The notes: generated by a model not told the origin, from the sequence alone. A stretch of DNA of 64,000 nt from Mycolicibacterium peregrinum (GCF_001665625.1 NZ_LZSY01000118.1:124001-188000), one strand, 5' to 3'. Counted from the first letter of the stretch, positions 25,525 through 33,355 are shown. Program-made: numbers and translations.

Positions 25525-26403
25525 ATGGCGAGCCCACCAGCCGTGCTGGTCACCCTTGACGGGCAGATCCACGACCCCAACGCCCCGCTGCTGTACGCCG
25601 ACGACCTGGCCGCGGTGCGCGGCGACGGGGTCTTCGAGACGCTGCTGGTGCGTGACGGCAGGCCCTGCCTCCTTGAGCCGCACCTGGCCCGCCTGGCCCA
25701 ATCCGCCAAGATGTTGGATCTGCCCGTGCCGGACCTGGATTCCTGGCGGGCGGCGGTGGCGCTGGGGACCGAGTGCTGGATCGCCGACCACGACGACGAC
25801 GGCGTGCTGCGCCTGGTGTACAGCCGAGGGCGCGAAAGCGGTGGCCCCGCGACTGCGTTCGTCACCATCGGCGCCCTGGCCGACCGAGTGGCCGGCGTGC
25901 GGCGCGACGGCTTGGCGGCGATCACCCTGGACCGAGGGTTGCCGCTGGGTGCCGGCGACATGCCATGGCTGGCCGCGGGTGCCAAGACCCTGTCCTACGC
26001 GGTGAACATGGCCGCGCTGCGGCACGCCGAACGGCAGGGCGCCGGCGACGTGATCTTCGTGAGCTCCGACGGCTACCTGCTGGAAGGGCCGCGGTCGACC
26101 GTTGTCATCGCGACCGAGGAGAACGATGGTCAGCCTCTGCTGCTCACCCCGCCGCCCTGGTATCCGATCCTGCGTGGCACCACCCAGCAGGCACTGTTCG
26201 AGGTAGCCCGCAACAAGGGTTACGACTGCGACTTCCGTTCCCTCAAGCCTGCGGACCTGCTTACCGCACAAGGGGTTTGGCTGATTTCCAGCATCACCCT
26301 GGCAGCTCGGGTGCACACCTTGGACGGCCGACGGCTGCCCGATGCGCCACTGGCCGCCGACATCTCCGGCCTGGTGGACGCGGCGATCCTCAGTGACCGC
26401 TGA
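25525..26403 (+). CDS. pabC: aminodeoxychorismate lyase, class IV aminotransferase (Rv0812 homolog)
   Basis: 292-aa fold-type IV PLP enzyme. Catalytic K154 lies in GAKTLSYAVNM, and the GDGVFETLLV segment (about 33-42) is typical. Expected to release pyruvate from 4-amino-4-deoxychorismate to give p-aminobenzoate for folate; branched-chain or D-amino acid transaminase activity is the alternative for this fold. Start ATG 25525. Opposite strand from ygfZ. Confidence 0.87.
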   Translation: MASPPAVLVTLDGQIHDPNAPLLYADDLAAVRGDGVFETLLVRDGRPCLLEPHLARLAQSAKMLDLPVPDLDSWRAAVALGTECWIADHDDDGVLRLVYSRGRESGGPATAFVTIGALADRVAGVRRDGLAAITLDRGLPLGAGDMPWLAAGAKTLSYAVNMAALRHAERQGAGDVIFVSSDGYLLEGPRSTVVIATEENDGQPLLLTPPPWYPILRGTTQQALFEVARNKGYDCDFRSLKPADLLTAQGVWLISSITLAARVHTLDGRRLPDAPLAADISGLVDAAILSDR

Positions 26404-26482
26404 GCCGCGCGTAAATCGCTTGTCGGCGTGAGCGGACGGGGGTAGCTTCGTGATCACACAGGGAAGGAGGTGGTCCGAGAAA

Positions 26483-26521
26483 TTGAGTGACTTATGGACA
26501 TGTGAGGTGGCTGCCCGCTAG
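26483..26521 (+). CDS. 12-codon ORF behind a near-perfect Shine-Dalgarno
   Basis: TTG start, peptide (M)SDLWTCEVAAR, stop TAG at 26519-26521. The upstream AAGGAGGTGGTC pairs with the 3' end of 16S rRNA over 11 of 12 positions and sits 7 nt from the start. That is far stronger than any other site in the window. Function unknown; translation may matter more than the product. Confidence 0.35.
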   Translation: MSDLWTCEVAAR

Positions 26522-26572
26522 CAGCGCCGGGGATACTGCCTGCGCGCGCTGGCGAATTCCCCGCAGCCACCC

Positions 26573-26622
26573 GGCCCCCGAGCCCCTCGGTCTGTCCAAC
26601 CAGGTACCAAGGCTCGGGGGCC
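26573..26622. terminator. strong 12-bp hairpin
   Basis: Perfect inverted repeat GGCCCCCGAGCC / GGCTCGGGGGCC with a 26-nt loop. It ends the candidate small transcript on the plus strand and may also terminate minus-strand transcription of the lipoprotein gene. Confidence 0.6.
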
Positions 26623-26650
26623 GCCCCATATCTGGGGTCGGCTGAAACCG

Positions 26651-27094
26651 TTACTGCGGCGGCGGGTGTGGTGCCAGTGACTGGCAGGACTGCATCGCGT
26701 CCTCCCACTGCGCCTGATCGACTCCGGGTGGTGCCGGCGGCGTCGCACCCGCACCGGGCGGCGGGCTGTCTGACCCACCCGGAGGCGGACCGTCCGGGTG
26801 GTGACCGGGTCCGCCGGGATGCTCAGGTCCGCCGGGTGCACCGGGTGTGCCCTCGGGAGGCGCGGGAATCCCGTGCTCCTGCATGCACTGTCCGAAGGCA
26901 TCCGGGGTGACCGACGCCGACGGCTGCCCCGACGATGACATGGGTGCCTGCGTCGACGACTGCGCGGCCTGCGTCGGGGAATCCGTCGACTTGCCGGAGG
27001 CGCACGCGGCCGCCGAACCGATCACCGCGAGCGCGGCCAGGCCCGAAATTGCGGTTCGCACAAAGGTTTGTCTCGTCACGGCGCTCTGTCTCAT
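26651..27094 (-). CDS. proline-rich lipoprotein, paralog of the gene at 27177
   Basis: 147 aa. Signal peptide with a lipobox-like AAAC (C31 in IGSAAACASG), then a Ser/Thr-rich stretch, a CMQEHGIPAPPEG motif, a Pro/Gly/His-rich linker and a C-terminal PGVDQAQWEDAMQSCQSL motif. The same two motifs occur in the neighbouring 82-aa lipoprotein without the long linker. Probably anchored to the outer face of the cell membrane. Function unknown. Confidence 0.7.
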   Translation of the reverse strand: MRQSAVTRQTFVRTAISGLAALAVIGSAAACASGKSTDSPTQAAQSSTQAPMSSSGQPSASVTPDAFGQCMQEHGIPAPPEGTPGAPGGPEHPGGPGHHPDGPPPGGSDSPPPGAGATPPAPPGVDQAQWEDAMQSCQSLAPHPPPQ

Positions 27095-27176
27095 GCGATG
27101 ACCGTATGAGACCCCGCTGAGCGCGGATTAATCGCCGGCTATGTGTCCGCTGTGCGGCGGGCAGTTACCGCGAGAA

Positions 27177-27425
27177 CTAGCTCGGACCGGGAGCCAGCGT
27201 GGAACACGCCTTGACGGCCTGCTGCCAGGTCTGTTGGTCGACACCGGCCGGTGGCCCGGCGACCGGGCCGGGCGCGACGGGCACGCCGTGTTCGGACAGG
27301 CAGTGCGCGTAGTTGCCGTGCTCGGCAGGCGGCTCGGTGGGAGCCGGTTGCGGCCCCTCCGACGAACACGCTCCGAGAATCGCTGCCACGGCAAGCAGAC
27401 CTGCCGCGATGATCGGCCGGCGCAT
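27177..27425 (-). CDS. small lipoprotein, paralog of the gene at 26651
   Basis: 82 aa: signal peptide with lipobox LGAC (C20), then CLSEHGVPVAPG and PAGVDQQTWQQAVKACSTL. The two cysteines in the mature part match those of the 147-aa neighbour and could form one disulfide. The ATG overlaps the nitrobindin stop (TGATG), so it is translated with that gene. Two adjacent copies with different linker lengths suggest local duplication. Confidence 0.72.
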   Translation of the reverse strand: MRRPIIAAGLLAVAAILGACSSEGPQPAPTEPPAEHGNYAHCLSEHGVPVAPGPVAGPPAGVDQQTWQQAVKACSTLAPGPS

Positions 27426-28108
27426 CAGCCGACGTACCGGGACAGTCGGGCCGACAGGTGCGGCACCAGGCCGCCGTCGGCGTCTACACGTTCCTCCACG
27501 TAGCCCAAATCTCCGCCTTCGACGATGCCGTACAACCGTTTGGCGCCCCCCACCAGCAACCCGGACTTGCTGCGGGCCAGTGCATCGGTGACCAGCTCCC
27601 AGGACGCCTGGGTGAGGGGTTTGCCGTAGAAAAGCTCGACATAGCCGGCCGAATGGGCCAGCAGCAGTTCGATGGCCTGCGACTCGTCCCGGCCGGCGGG
27701 ATCCTCGGGATCGGTCACGAATCGCCAATAGCCGGTCTCGCGCAGGCCTGGGGAGTCGTATTCGCCCGATTCGTTCAGTCGCCACGACCGGGAATCCCAG
27801 TTCAGGTAGTCACCGCCGTCATGGGAAACGATGATCTGCTGGCCGAACCGGTAGTCGCCATGGGTGTCGCGGCCTTCGCCTTCGCCGCGCCAGACGCCGA
27901 CCAACGGCAACAGTGCCAGCAGCGCATCGTTGAGTCCGACGCCGTCGCGCAGATTGGCGGTATCGGCGGGAACCGGGAGGTCATCGAAGACCGGAATGTT
28001 CCGGGAGGCCGTGGCCTTGGCCCGTTCAGCGGCGGCCGCTATGGCTCGGTCACCTGAGCCTCGCTCAGGGACGGAGGCCTCGGCTGGAATGTCCCGGTCG
28101 GAGGTCAC
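27425..28108 (-). CDS. nitrobindin-like haem-binding beta-barrel protein (Rv0813c homolog)
   Basis: 227-aa THAP4/nitrobindin family (formerly FABP-like or DUF1794). GVWRGEGEG (about 72-80) is the family signature; a C-terminal His in VPHLSARLSRYVG corresponds to the haem ligand. Such proteins bind ferric haem and scavenge peroxynitrite. The N-terminal 55 residues are a helical extension. GTG 28108 overlaps the stop of a 31-aa membrane ORF (GTGA); the stop overlaps the lipoprotein ATG. Confidence 0.88.
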   Translation of the reverse strand: MTSDRDIPAEASVPERGSGDRAIAAAAERAKATASRNIPVFDDLPVPADTANLRDGVGLNDALLALLPLVGVWRGEGEGRDTHGDYRFGQQIIVSHDGGDYLNWDSRSWRLNESGEYDSPGLRETGYWRFVTDPEDPAGRDESQAIELLLAHSAGYVELFYGKPLTQASWELVTDALARSKSGLLVGGAKRLYGIVEGGDLGYVEERVDADGGLVPHLSARLSRYVG

Positions 28109-28200
28109 GACTCGTCGGTGACGAGGCGGTACAGCGCGTACAACGCGAACCACGTGATCACCACGACGGCCGCGACGAGCATTATCTCGAAGAAGAGCAC
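28105..28200 (-). CDS. 31-aa single-span membrane peptide
   Basis: GTG 28200 (or 28203) reads VLFFEIMLVAAVVVITWFALYALY and then RLVTDES, one membrane helix with a charged C-terminus. Its TGA overlaps the nitrobindin GTG. Hydrophobicity and tight coupling argue that it is real. No family recognised. Confidence 0.5.
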   Translation of the reverse strand: MLFFEIMLVAAVVVITWFALYALYRLVTDES

Positions 28201-28267
28201 CACGGGAGTGAGTCTAGTTCCTTGTCGAAGGTGTCGGCGCCCCGGGTCGGGACGCCCCTATACACGC

Positions 28268-28324
28268 CGAACGTGAGCTTGTGTGTCAGATTCGTGCGAA
28301 TCCTCGTACACAAGCTCACGTTCG
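28268..28324. terminator. 17-bp perfect hairpin with a nested hairpin
   Basis: CGAACGTGAGCTTGTGT pairs with its complement at 28308-28324, and the loop contains GATTCG-TG-CGAATC. It lies between the sseC gene end and the 31-aa ORF, both read on the minus strand. It could terminate the sulfur operon or be a dispersed palindromic element. Confidence 0.5.
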
Positions 28325-28371
28325 ACTGGAGGAAGGACTAGGCCGAGCTGGATGGCCTAGCTCCTTCGTCG

Positions 28372-28674
28372 CTAGGCAACCTTGACGTCGACCTCGTGGA
28401 TGCCGGCGCCGGTCGGGGCCACGCTGGCGTCGCCGTTGCCCGCGGGGGACAGGGCGCGCAGCGTCCAGGTACCGGGAGCGGCGAAGAACCGGAAATCACC
28501 GGTTGCCGAGGCCACGACCTCAGCGGTGAACTCGTCGCTGGAGTCCAGCAGACGCACGAAGGCACCACCGACCGCCTGGCCGGAGCCGTCCACCACGCGA
28601 CCGGTGATGACGGTTTCCTTCTCCAGGTCGACGCCGGCGGGCAACGTCAGTCCTTGCTTAGGTGCAGAGCACAT
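28372..28674 (-). CDS. sseC: DUF1416 protein SseC-like (Rv0814c homolog)
   Basis: 100 aa, starting MCSAPKQGLTLPAGVD, with a carboxypeptidase-regulatory-like beta-sandwich (TVITGRVVDGSGQAVGGAFVRLLD). It always travels with the thiosulfate sulfurtransferase in mycobacteria and is thought to work in sulfur transfer, but its activity is not established. Directly downstream of cysA with 1 nt between them; under the polycysteine leader. Confidence 0.9.
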   Translation of the reverse strand: MCSAPKQGLTLPAGVDLEKETVITGRVVDGSGQAVGGAFVRLLDSSDEFTAEVVASATGDFRFFAAPGTWTLRALSPAGNGDASVAPTGAGIHEVDVKVA

Positions 28675-28675
28675 A

Positions 28676-29512
28676 TCAACTTCCCAACTCGATCGGGGCG
28701 CCCACCAGGGAGCCGTATTCCGTCCAACTGCCGTCGTAGTTCTTGACGTTCTGGTGTCCCAGCAGCTCCTGCAGCACGAACCAGGTGTGCGAGGAACGCT
28801 CACCGATCCGGCAGTAGGCGATGGTCTCCTTGTCTCCGTCGAGGCCCGCCGCGGCGTACAGCTGCGCCAGGTCCTCGTCGGACTTGAAGGTGCCGTCCTC
28901 GTTGGCTGCCTTGCTCCACGGAACGTTGATGGCGCCGGGGATATGCCCGGGGCGCTGGCTCTGCTCCTGCGGCAGGTGTGCCGGGGCCAGGATCTTGCCG
29001 GAGAACTCGTCGGGGGAGCGCACGTCGACCAGGTTCTTCTCGCCGATTGCGGCGATGACCTCGTCGCGGAAGGCGCGGATGTTGTTGTCGGGTGCCTTGG
29101 CCGAGTACGACGTCGCCGGGCGGCTGACGGCATCGGTGACCAGCGGGCGGCCGTCGAGCTGCCAGCGCTTGCGGCCGCCGTCGAGCAGCTTCACGTCGTT
29201 GTGGCCGTACAGCTTGAAGTACCAGTAGGCGTAGGCCGCGAACCAGTTGTTGTTGCCGCCGTACAGGACCACCGTGTCGTCGTTGCCGATGCCCTTGTCG
29301 GACAACAGCTTCGAGAACTGCTGCTGGTCGACGAAGTCACGCTTGACGGCGTCCTGCAGGTCGTCCTTCCAGTCCAGCTTGACGGCGCCGGGGATGTGGC
29401 CCTCGTCGTCGTAGGCGCTGGTGTTCTCGTCGACCTCGACGAACACCACGCCGGCGGTATCGAGATTGTTCCCGGCCCATTCGGTCGAGACCAGGACGTC
29501 GGAACGTGCCAT
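28676..29512 (-). CDS. cysA: thiosulfate sulfurtransferase, two-domain rhodanese (Rv0815c CysA2 homolog)
   Basis: 278 aa, two rhodanese domains (about 1-125 and 145-278). The active-site loop CRIGERS carries persulfide-forming C234 in the second domain; the first domain lacks the cysteine. Transfers sulfane sulfur from thiosulfate to thiol acceptors, feeding sulfur metabolism. Sits in the operon DUF4395 - cysA - sseC behind the polycysteine leader at 30135. Confidence 0.95.
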   Translation of the reverse strand: MARSDVLVSTEWAGNNLDTAGVVFVEVDENTSAYDDEGHIPGAVKLDWKDDLQDAVKRDFVDQQQFSKLLSDKGIGNDDTVVLYGGNNNWFAAYAYWYFKLYGHNDVKLLDGGRKRWQLDGRPLVTDAVSRPATSYSAKAPDNNIRAFRDEVIAAIGEKNLVDVRSPDEFSGKILAPAHLPQEQSQRPGHIPGAINVPWSKAANEDGTFKSDEDLAQLYAAAGLDGDKETIAYCRIGERSSHTWFVLQELLGHQNVKNYDGSWTEYGSLVGAPIELGS

Positions 29513-29560
29513 GTAACGAATTCCTTTCGGTTGCTTGCTATTTGATATGTCTGGTGGGTG

Positions 29561-30043
29561 TCATGCGGGATTGGGGACGCGGCGCAGCCGAGCCACCAGG
29601 GGATAGATCTGGCAACCCAGGCAGATGCCGAAGGCGGCGTTGAGGAAGGCCGCCACCAACGCGAACGCGGTGGCGGTAAGGCCGAGCGCAGTGATGCCGA
29701 AGGCGAACCCCACGGTCCCGGCGACGGCGAAAACGAACCCGACCAACTGGGCGAACTTCAGTGGCGCAACCGGCTCACGTTCGGTGACCGGTGCCAGGCG
29801 CGGCGCGACGAACGTGGCGAACAGCCGGCCGTAGGGATGCTTGCGCGGGCCACCGGCCGCGCCGATCGCGAACACCACTGCCTGTGCGCCCAGCAGCACC
29901 GCGGCCGCGGGCTCACTCACCCCGGCGACCAGCAGCGTGCCGATCAGGACCGCGGTGGTGACCCAGGCCGCGAACCTCGGCCCCCGCACGTCCACCTGAG
30001 CAGGCTGAACACCGGTGATGGGGCGGGTGGATGTCGAAGACAT
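29561..30043 (-). CDS. DUF4395 membrane protein of the sulfur operon
   Basis: 160 aa with about four membrane helices (starting at AAWVTTAVLIGTLLVAGV). The conserved GPRKHPYGRLFATFVAPRL loop and a C-terminal FGICLGCQIYPLVARL motif with a CxxC pair are typical of DUF4395. A role in transport or thiol chemistry for the neighbouring rhodanese is inferred from constant linkage. First structural gene after the polycysteine leader. Confidence 0.85.
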   Translation of the reverse strand: MSSTSTRPITGVQPAQVDVRGPRFAAWVTTAVLIGTLLVAGVSEPAAAVLLGAQAVVFAIGAAGGPRKHPYGRLFATFVAPRLAPVTEREPVAPLKFAQLVGFVFAVAGTVGFAFGITALGLTATAFALVAAFLNAAFGICLGCQIYPLVARLRRVPNPA

Positions 30044-30134
30044 GTGAAAGAACTCCTGTTGTTGTCGAAGGCCCGGTTGTGTGCAGGCTCAGGGCTCAAG
30101 GCCCGAGCGGGCGCGCGAAAGCGCGCGGCTGCGC

Positions 30135-30203
30135 TCAACAGCAACAACAACAGCAGCAACCCGCGACGCGGCACAGATCGACTGCGCGGCGCTTGGTGAG
30201 CAC
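30135..30203 (-). CDS. polycysteine leader peptide (cysteine attenuator)
   Basis: 22 aa: GTG start, basic N-terminus, VDLCRVAG and then seven consecutive cysteines before TGA. Polycysteine short ORFs ahead of cysA-type operons in mycobacteria are established cysteine-responsive attenuators: stalling on Cys codons when cysteine is scarce opens the downstream ribosome site. The GTG has no Shine-Dalgarno, in line with a leaderless start, though I see no clear TANNNT box. About 90 nt separate it from DUF4395. Confidence 0.88.
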   Translation of the reverse strand: MLTKRRAVDLCRVAGCCCCCCC

Positions 30204-30253
30204 AAGCTCAAGGCGGGCTGACACGACCGACAGCTTACCCAATAACCGCCGGG

Positions 30254-30676
30254 TCAGGCCAACAGTGGCTCCAGCGCCGAGCGCAGGTCAGCGGCCTTGG
30301 GGACCCCGCTGGTGCGGTACTGGGGCCGCCCGTCCCGGTCGAAGATGATGGTCGTGGGCAAGGACAGGACCGAAAGCCGCCTGGCGGCTTCGGGATTGGT
30401 GTCCATGTCGATTTCAACGTGAGCAACCTCGGGCAGCTCGGCGCACACCTGGTCGACGACGCGTCGTACCCCGGCGCAGGGCCCGCACCATTCGGCTGTG
30501 AAGTGCAGCACCGTCGGGCCGGTGTCGGACAAGCCCAGGTCGCTGGTGTCTACGTCGGCGGCTTCCTTGCCCGCCCTGATCAGGCCGGCGCGCAGCGTGA
30601 TGAGGCGACCGATCACATAAGCCACCCCGAGCGCGGCGATCAGCACCACGATCGCCAGCACCAACGAAGAGCTCAT
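30254..30676 (-). CDS. thiX: membrane-anchored thioredoxin-like protein ThiX (Rv0816c homolog)
   Basis: 140 aa. An N-terminal membrane helix (about 3-24) is followed by a thioredoxin fold with active site W63-C64-G-P-C67 and the cis-proline loop SLPTTIIF. It would act as a disulfide reductase at the membrane. ATG 30676 overlaps the stop of lmeA (ATGA), so the two are one transcript. Confidence 0.9.
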   Translation of the reverse strand: MSSSLVLAIVVLIAALGVAYVIGRLITLRAGLIRAGKEAADVDTSDLGLSDTGPTVLHFTAEWCGPCAGVRRVVDQVCAELPEVAHVEIDMDTNPEAARRLSVLSLPTTIIFDRDGRPQYRTSGVPKAADLRSALEPLLA

Positions 30677-31488
30677 GACTGTCTGAACCCCGCCAGGTCG
30701 ATAGTTACTCCCGACGCGATGCCCTCGATGATCACGTCGGATCCCCGGGCGCCCGCAGTGGTCGGGGCGATCCCGAACGGCAGCTTCTGCCCGGTGATGG
30801 TGTGGCTGAACTCGGCCAGCACCGCCGCGGTCTTCTCGTCGGGTACCGGTTCGTCGGCGGTTCCCGGGCCGGTCAGGATCCCGGTCGCGGTCAGCACCAG
30901 GGTGGTGTCGTCCCGGTCGGCGAAGGACAGGTCCACCGAGACGCTGACCCGTTTGTCGAGTCCCGAGCCCTTGGGGGTCCCGGTGAACACCAGCCCCTGA
31001 CTGCTGGATATGCCGGACTCGGTGGTGCCCCCGGTGGCGTCGTTGGTCTCCCGCGACGGAGCCTCCACCAGCAGATCGTCGATGCCCATGAACCGGCCGA
31101 TGTGGGTGGAGTCGATGATGATGCGGCTCTCGGCCTTGTTGACGGGCAGTTTCGCGTCCGGCGGGATCAGCCACGACGAGCCGCTGATATCGATGCCGTG
31201 CAGGGTGGCCTCGAGCGAGGCTTTGCCGACCACCGGGTGGTCGACGCCGGCGGCACGGATCTCGATCTCTCTGTAACGGTCGTTGCGGACCTGGGTGAGG
31301 AACGGGAAACCGAGGATGGCGACCCATGGATCCCAGCTGAGGTCGGCCGCGCTGCGAACGTTGCGGGCCAGTCGGTACTCGGCGTAGATCGCCGAACCGA
31401 AATCCGTGCCGACGACGCCGACGACAAGCGCGGTCACGGTCGCGGTGAGCCCGATCAGCAGTTTGCGCACCGGCACATTGTCGCCCAC
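30673..31488 (-). CDS. lmeA: LmeA-like DUF2993 lipid-binding protein (Rv0817c homolog)
   Basis: 271 aa with an N-terminal signal or anchor helix (LLIGLTATVTALVVGVVG) and a DUF2993 domain over the rest. LmeA in mycobacteria binds phosphoinositides and is needed to maintain lipomannan elongation through the MptA mannosyltransferase. GTG start; alternatives 12 and 18 nt inside. Coupled to thiX through an ATGA overlap and divergent from glnR. Confidence 0.82.
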   Translation of the reverse strand: MGDNVPVRKLLIGLTATVTALVVGVVGTDFGSAIYAEYRLARNVRSAADLSWDPWVAILGFPFLTQVRNDRYREIEIRAAGVDHPVVGKASLEATLHGIDISGSSWLIPPDAKLPVNKAESRIIIDSTHIGRFMGIDDLLVEAPSRETNDATGGTTESGISSSQGLVFTGTPKGSGLDKRVSVSVDLSFADRDDTTLVLTATGILTGPGTADEPVPDEKTAAVLAEFSHTITGQKLPFGIAPTTAGARGSDVIIEGIASGVTIDLAGFRQS

Positions 31489-31652
31489 GGCTGTCTGGTC
31501 TAAGCGCTTGGCGCGGCTGATCAGCAGGTGAGGCGTTATCGTTAGATCGCAAAAGGCCGGTAACGGCTACATGTCAGTCATGAATCCGACCGTGTGGACA
31601 TCGGGGTCCGGGCGATCGTGGGAAGTGATTGCCGGCGCGCCGGAGGACCCTG

Positions 31653-32453
31653 TTGGATCTACTGCTACTGACCGTCGACCCGCATCCGGAGTCGGTGCTG
31701 CCCTCCCTGACGCTGCTGGCGCACACGGTGCGTACGGCACCGACCGAGGTGTCGTCGCTGCTGGAGGCAGGCAGTGCCGATGTGGCGATCGTCGACGCGC
31801 GGACCGATCTGGCGGCCGCTCGCGGTCTGTGCCGACTGCTGGGCACGACGGGCACCTCGGTCCCGGTCGTCGCGGTGATCAACGAGGGCGGGTTGGTCGC
31901 GGTGAACCACGAATGGGGCCTGGACGAGATCCTGCTGCCCAGCACCGGCCCGGCCGAGATCGACGCCCGGCTGCGGCTCCTGGTCGGCCGGCGTGGTGGG
32001 GGTGCCAGTCAGGAGAACGCCGGAAAGATCACCTTGGGTGAGCTCGCGATCGACGAGGGCACCTACACCGCCCGGCTGCGCGGACGTCCCCTCGATCTCA
32101 CCTACAAGGAGTTCGAGCTGCTCAAGTACCTCGCGCAGCACGCCGGGCGGGTCTTCACCCGGGCGCAGCTGCTGCAGGAGGTGTGGGGCTACGACTTCTT
32201 CGGCGGCACCCGCACCGTAGACGTGCACGTCCGTCGTCTGCGCGCCAAGCTCGGTCCCGAGTACGAAGCGCTGATCGGCACCGTCCGCAACGTCGGGTAC
32301 AAGGCGGTACGCCCGTCGCGCGGCCGCCCCCCCGCAGGCGGGGCGGCCGGGACCGGAGAAGCGGCCCCTGACGAGGGCCACGGCGACGACGACTTCGAGC
32401 CGGCAAGCGACGATGCGGACGAGCCGCTCGCCGGGCGGTTACCCAGCCAGTGA
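31653..32453 (+). CDS. glnR: OmpR-family orphan response regulator GlnR (Rv0818 homolog)
   Basis: 266 aa: an atypical receiver domain (1-110) with the conserved Asp D48, then a winged-helix DNA-binding domain (about 125-220; YKEFELLKYLAQH and GTRTVDVHVRRLRAKLG), and a disordered acidic tail. GlnR is the global nitrogen regulator of actinobacteria and has no partner kinase. TTG 31653 is chosen because GGAGGA lies 5 nt upstream. The stop overlaps mshD (GTGA). Confidence 0.93.
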   Translation: MDLLLLTVDPHPESVLPSLTLLAHTVRTAPTEVSSLLEAGSADVAIVDARTDLAAARGLCRLLGTTGTSVPVVAVINEGGLVAVNHEWGLDEILLPSTGPAEIDARLRLLVGRRGGGASQENAGKITLGELAIDEGTYTARLRGRPLDLTYKEFELLKYLAQHAGRVFTRAQLLQEVWGYDFFGGTRTVDVHVRRLRAKLGPEYEALIGTVRNVGYKAVRPSRGRPPAGGAAGTGEAAPDEGHGDDDFEPASDDADEPLAGRLPSQ

Positions 32454-33343
32454 CCGAACTCGACTGGCGTACCGGGCTGTCAGATGCCGAACAGGCCGGG
32501 ATCCGGGAACTCATCGGCGCAGCCACCGCGGTCGACGGCGTGGCCCCGGTCGGCGATCAGGTGTTGCGCGAGCTCGGCCTCGACCGGACCCGTCACCTGC
32601 TCGCGACCGACGGGACAAGACTCGTCGGGTACCTGAACCTGGCCCCGGCCGGCGCCGACGACCCGGCGATGGCCGAACTGGTGGTGCATCCGGACGCCCG
32701 ACGGCGCGGTACCGGTGCGGCGCTGGCCCGTGCCGGGCTCGCCGAGGGCGGGGCCGGCACACGCATCTGGGCACACGGCAACCTCGAGGCGGCCCGCTCC
32801 CTGGCGGCCACACTCGACCTCAAGGTGGCGCGCGAGCTGCTGCAGATGCGTCGCCCGCTGAGCGACCTGCCGCCGCTGCGCACCGCCGAGGGCGTGCGGA
32901 TCAGTACCTATGCCGGTCCCCAGGACGACGCCGAGATCCTGCGGGTCAACAATGCTGCCTTCGCCTGGCATCCCGAACAGGGCGGCTGGACCGAACAGGA
33001 GATCGCCGAACGGCGAAGCGAGCCGTGGTTCGACCCCGACGGTCTGTTCGAGGCGTTCGACGAGCGCACCGGCGCACTGCTGGGCTTCCACTGGACGAAA
33101 GTCCACGCCGGTGTGGGCGACGACGCGGGTCTCGGCGAGGTCTACATCGTCGGCGTCGACCCCGCCGCGCAGGGCAGAGGCCTGGGCTCGGTACTCACCC
33201 TGCTCGGCCTGCACCACCTCGCCGAGCGGTCCCTGCCGACGGTGCTGCTTTACGTCGAGGCAGATAACTCGGCGGCCGTGGCGACCTACCGAAACTTGGG
33301 TTTCGAGGTGTTCGGTGTCGACGCGGCGTATGCCGCCGGTTAA
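32450..33343 (+). CDS. mshD: mycothiol synthase MshD (Rv0819 homolog)
   Basis: 297 aa with two GNAT acetyltransferase domains (1-140 and 150-297). Each has an acetyl-CoA loop: HPDARRRGTGAALA in the first and VDPAAQGRGLGSVL in the second. It acetylates Cys-GlcN-Ins, the last step of mycothiol synthesis. Overlaps glnR by 4 nt. Mycothiol is the main thiol of actinobacteria. Confidence 0.95.
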   Translation: MTELDWRTGLSDAEQAGIRELIGAATAVDGVAPVGDQVLRELGLDRTRHLLATDGTRLVGYLNLAPAGADDPAMAELVVHPDARRRGTGAALARAGLAEGGAGTRIWAHGNLEAARSLAATLDLKVARELLQMRRPLSDLPPLRTAEGVRISTYAGPQDDAEILRVNNAAFAWHPEQGGWTEQEIAERRSEPWFDPDGLFEAFDERTGALLGFHWTKVHAGVGDDAGLGEVYIVGVDPAAQGRGLGSVLTLLGLHHLAERSLPTVLLYVEADNSAAVATYRNLGFEVFGVDAAYAAG

Positions 33344-33355
33344 CCCGTTTAGCTG

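Larger units (their letters stand above)
26443..26622 (+). ncRNA. candidate small structured transcript with a 12-codon ORF
   Basis: TAGCTT (26443-26448) could be a -10 box. About 20 nt further, AAGGAGGTGGTC nearly equals the full anti-Shine-Dalgarno complement. TTG 26483 then opens a 12-aa ORF. A 9-bp inverted repeat (26506-26514 with 26563-26571) encloses the ORF end. A 12-bp hairpin ends the unit. No gene follows on this strand, so it looks like an independent short RNA. Identity unknown. Confidence 0.4.

Noticed and set aside
28372..29133. 253-codon frame covering sseC and part of cysA
   Set aside because: Only the last 100 codons (from 28674) are real sseC; the upstream part is an alternate frame of cysA.
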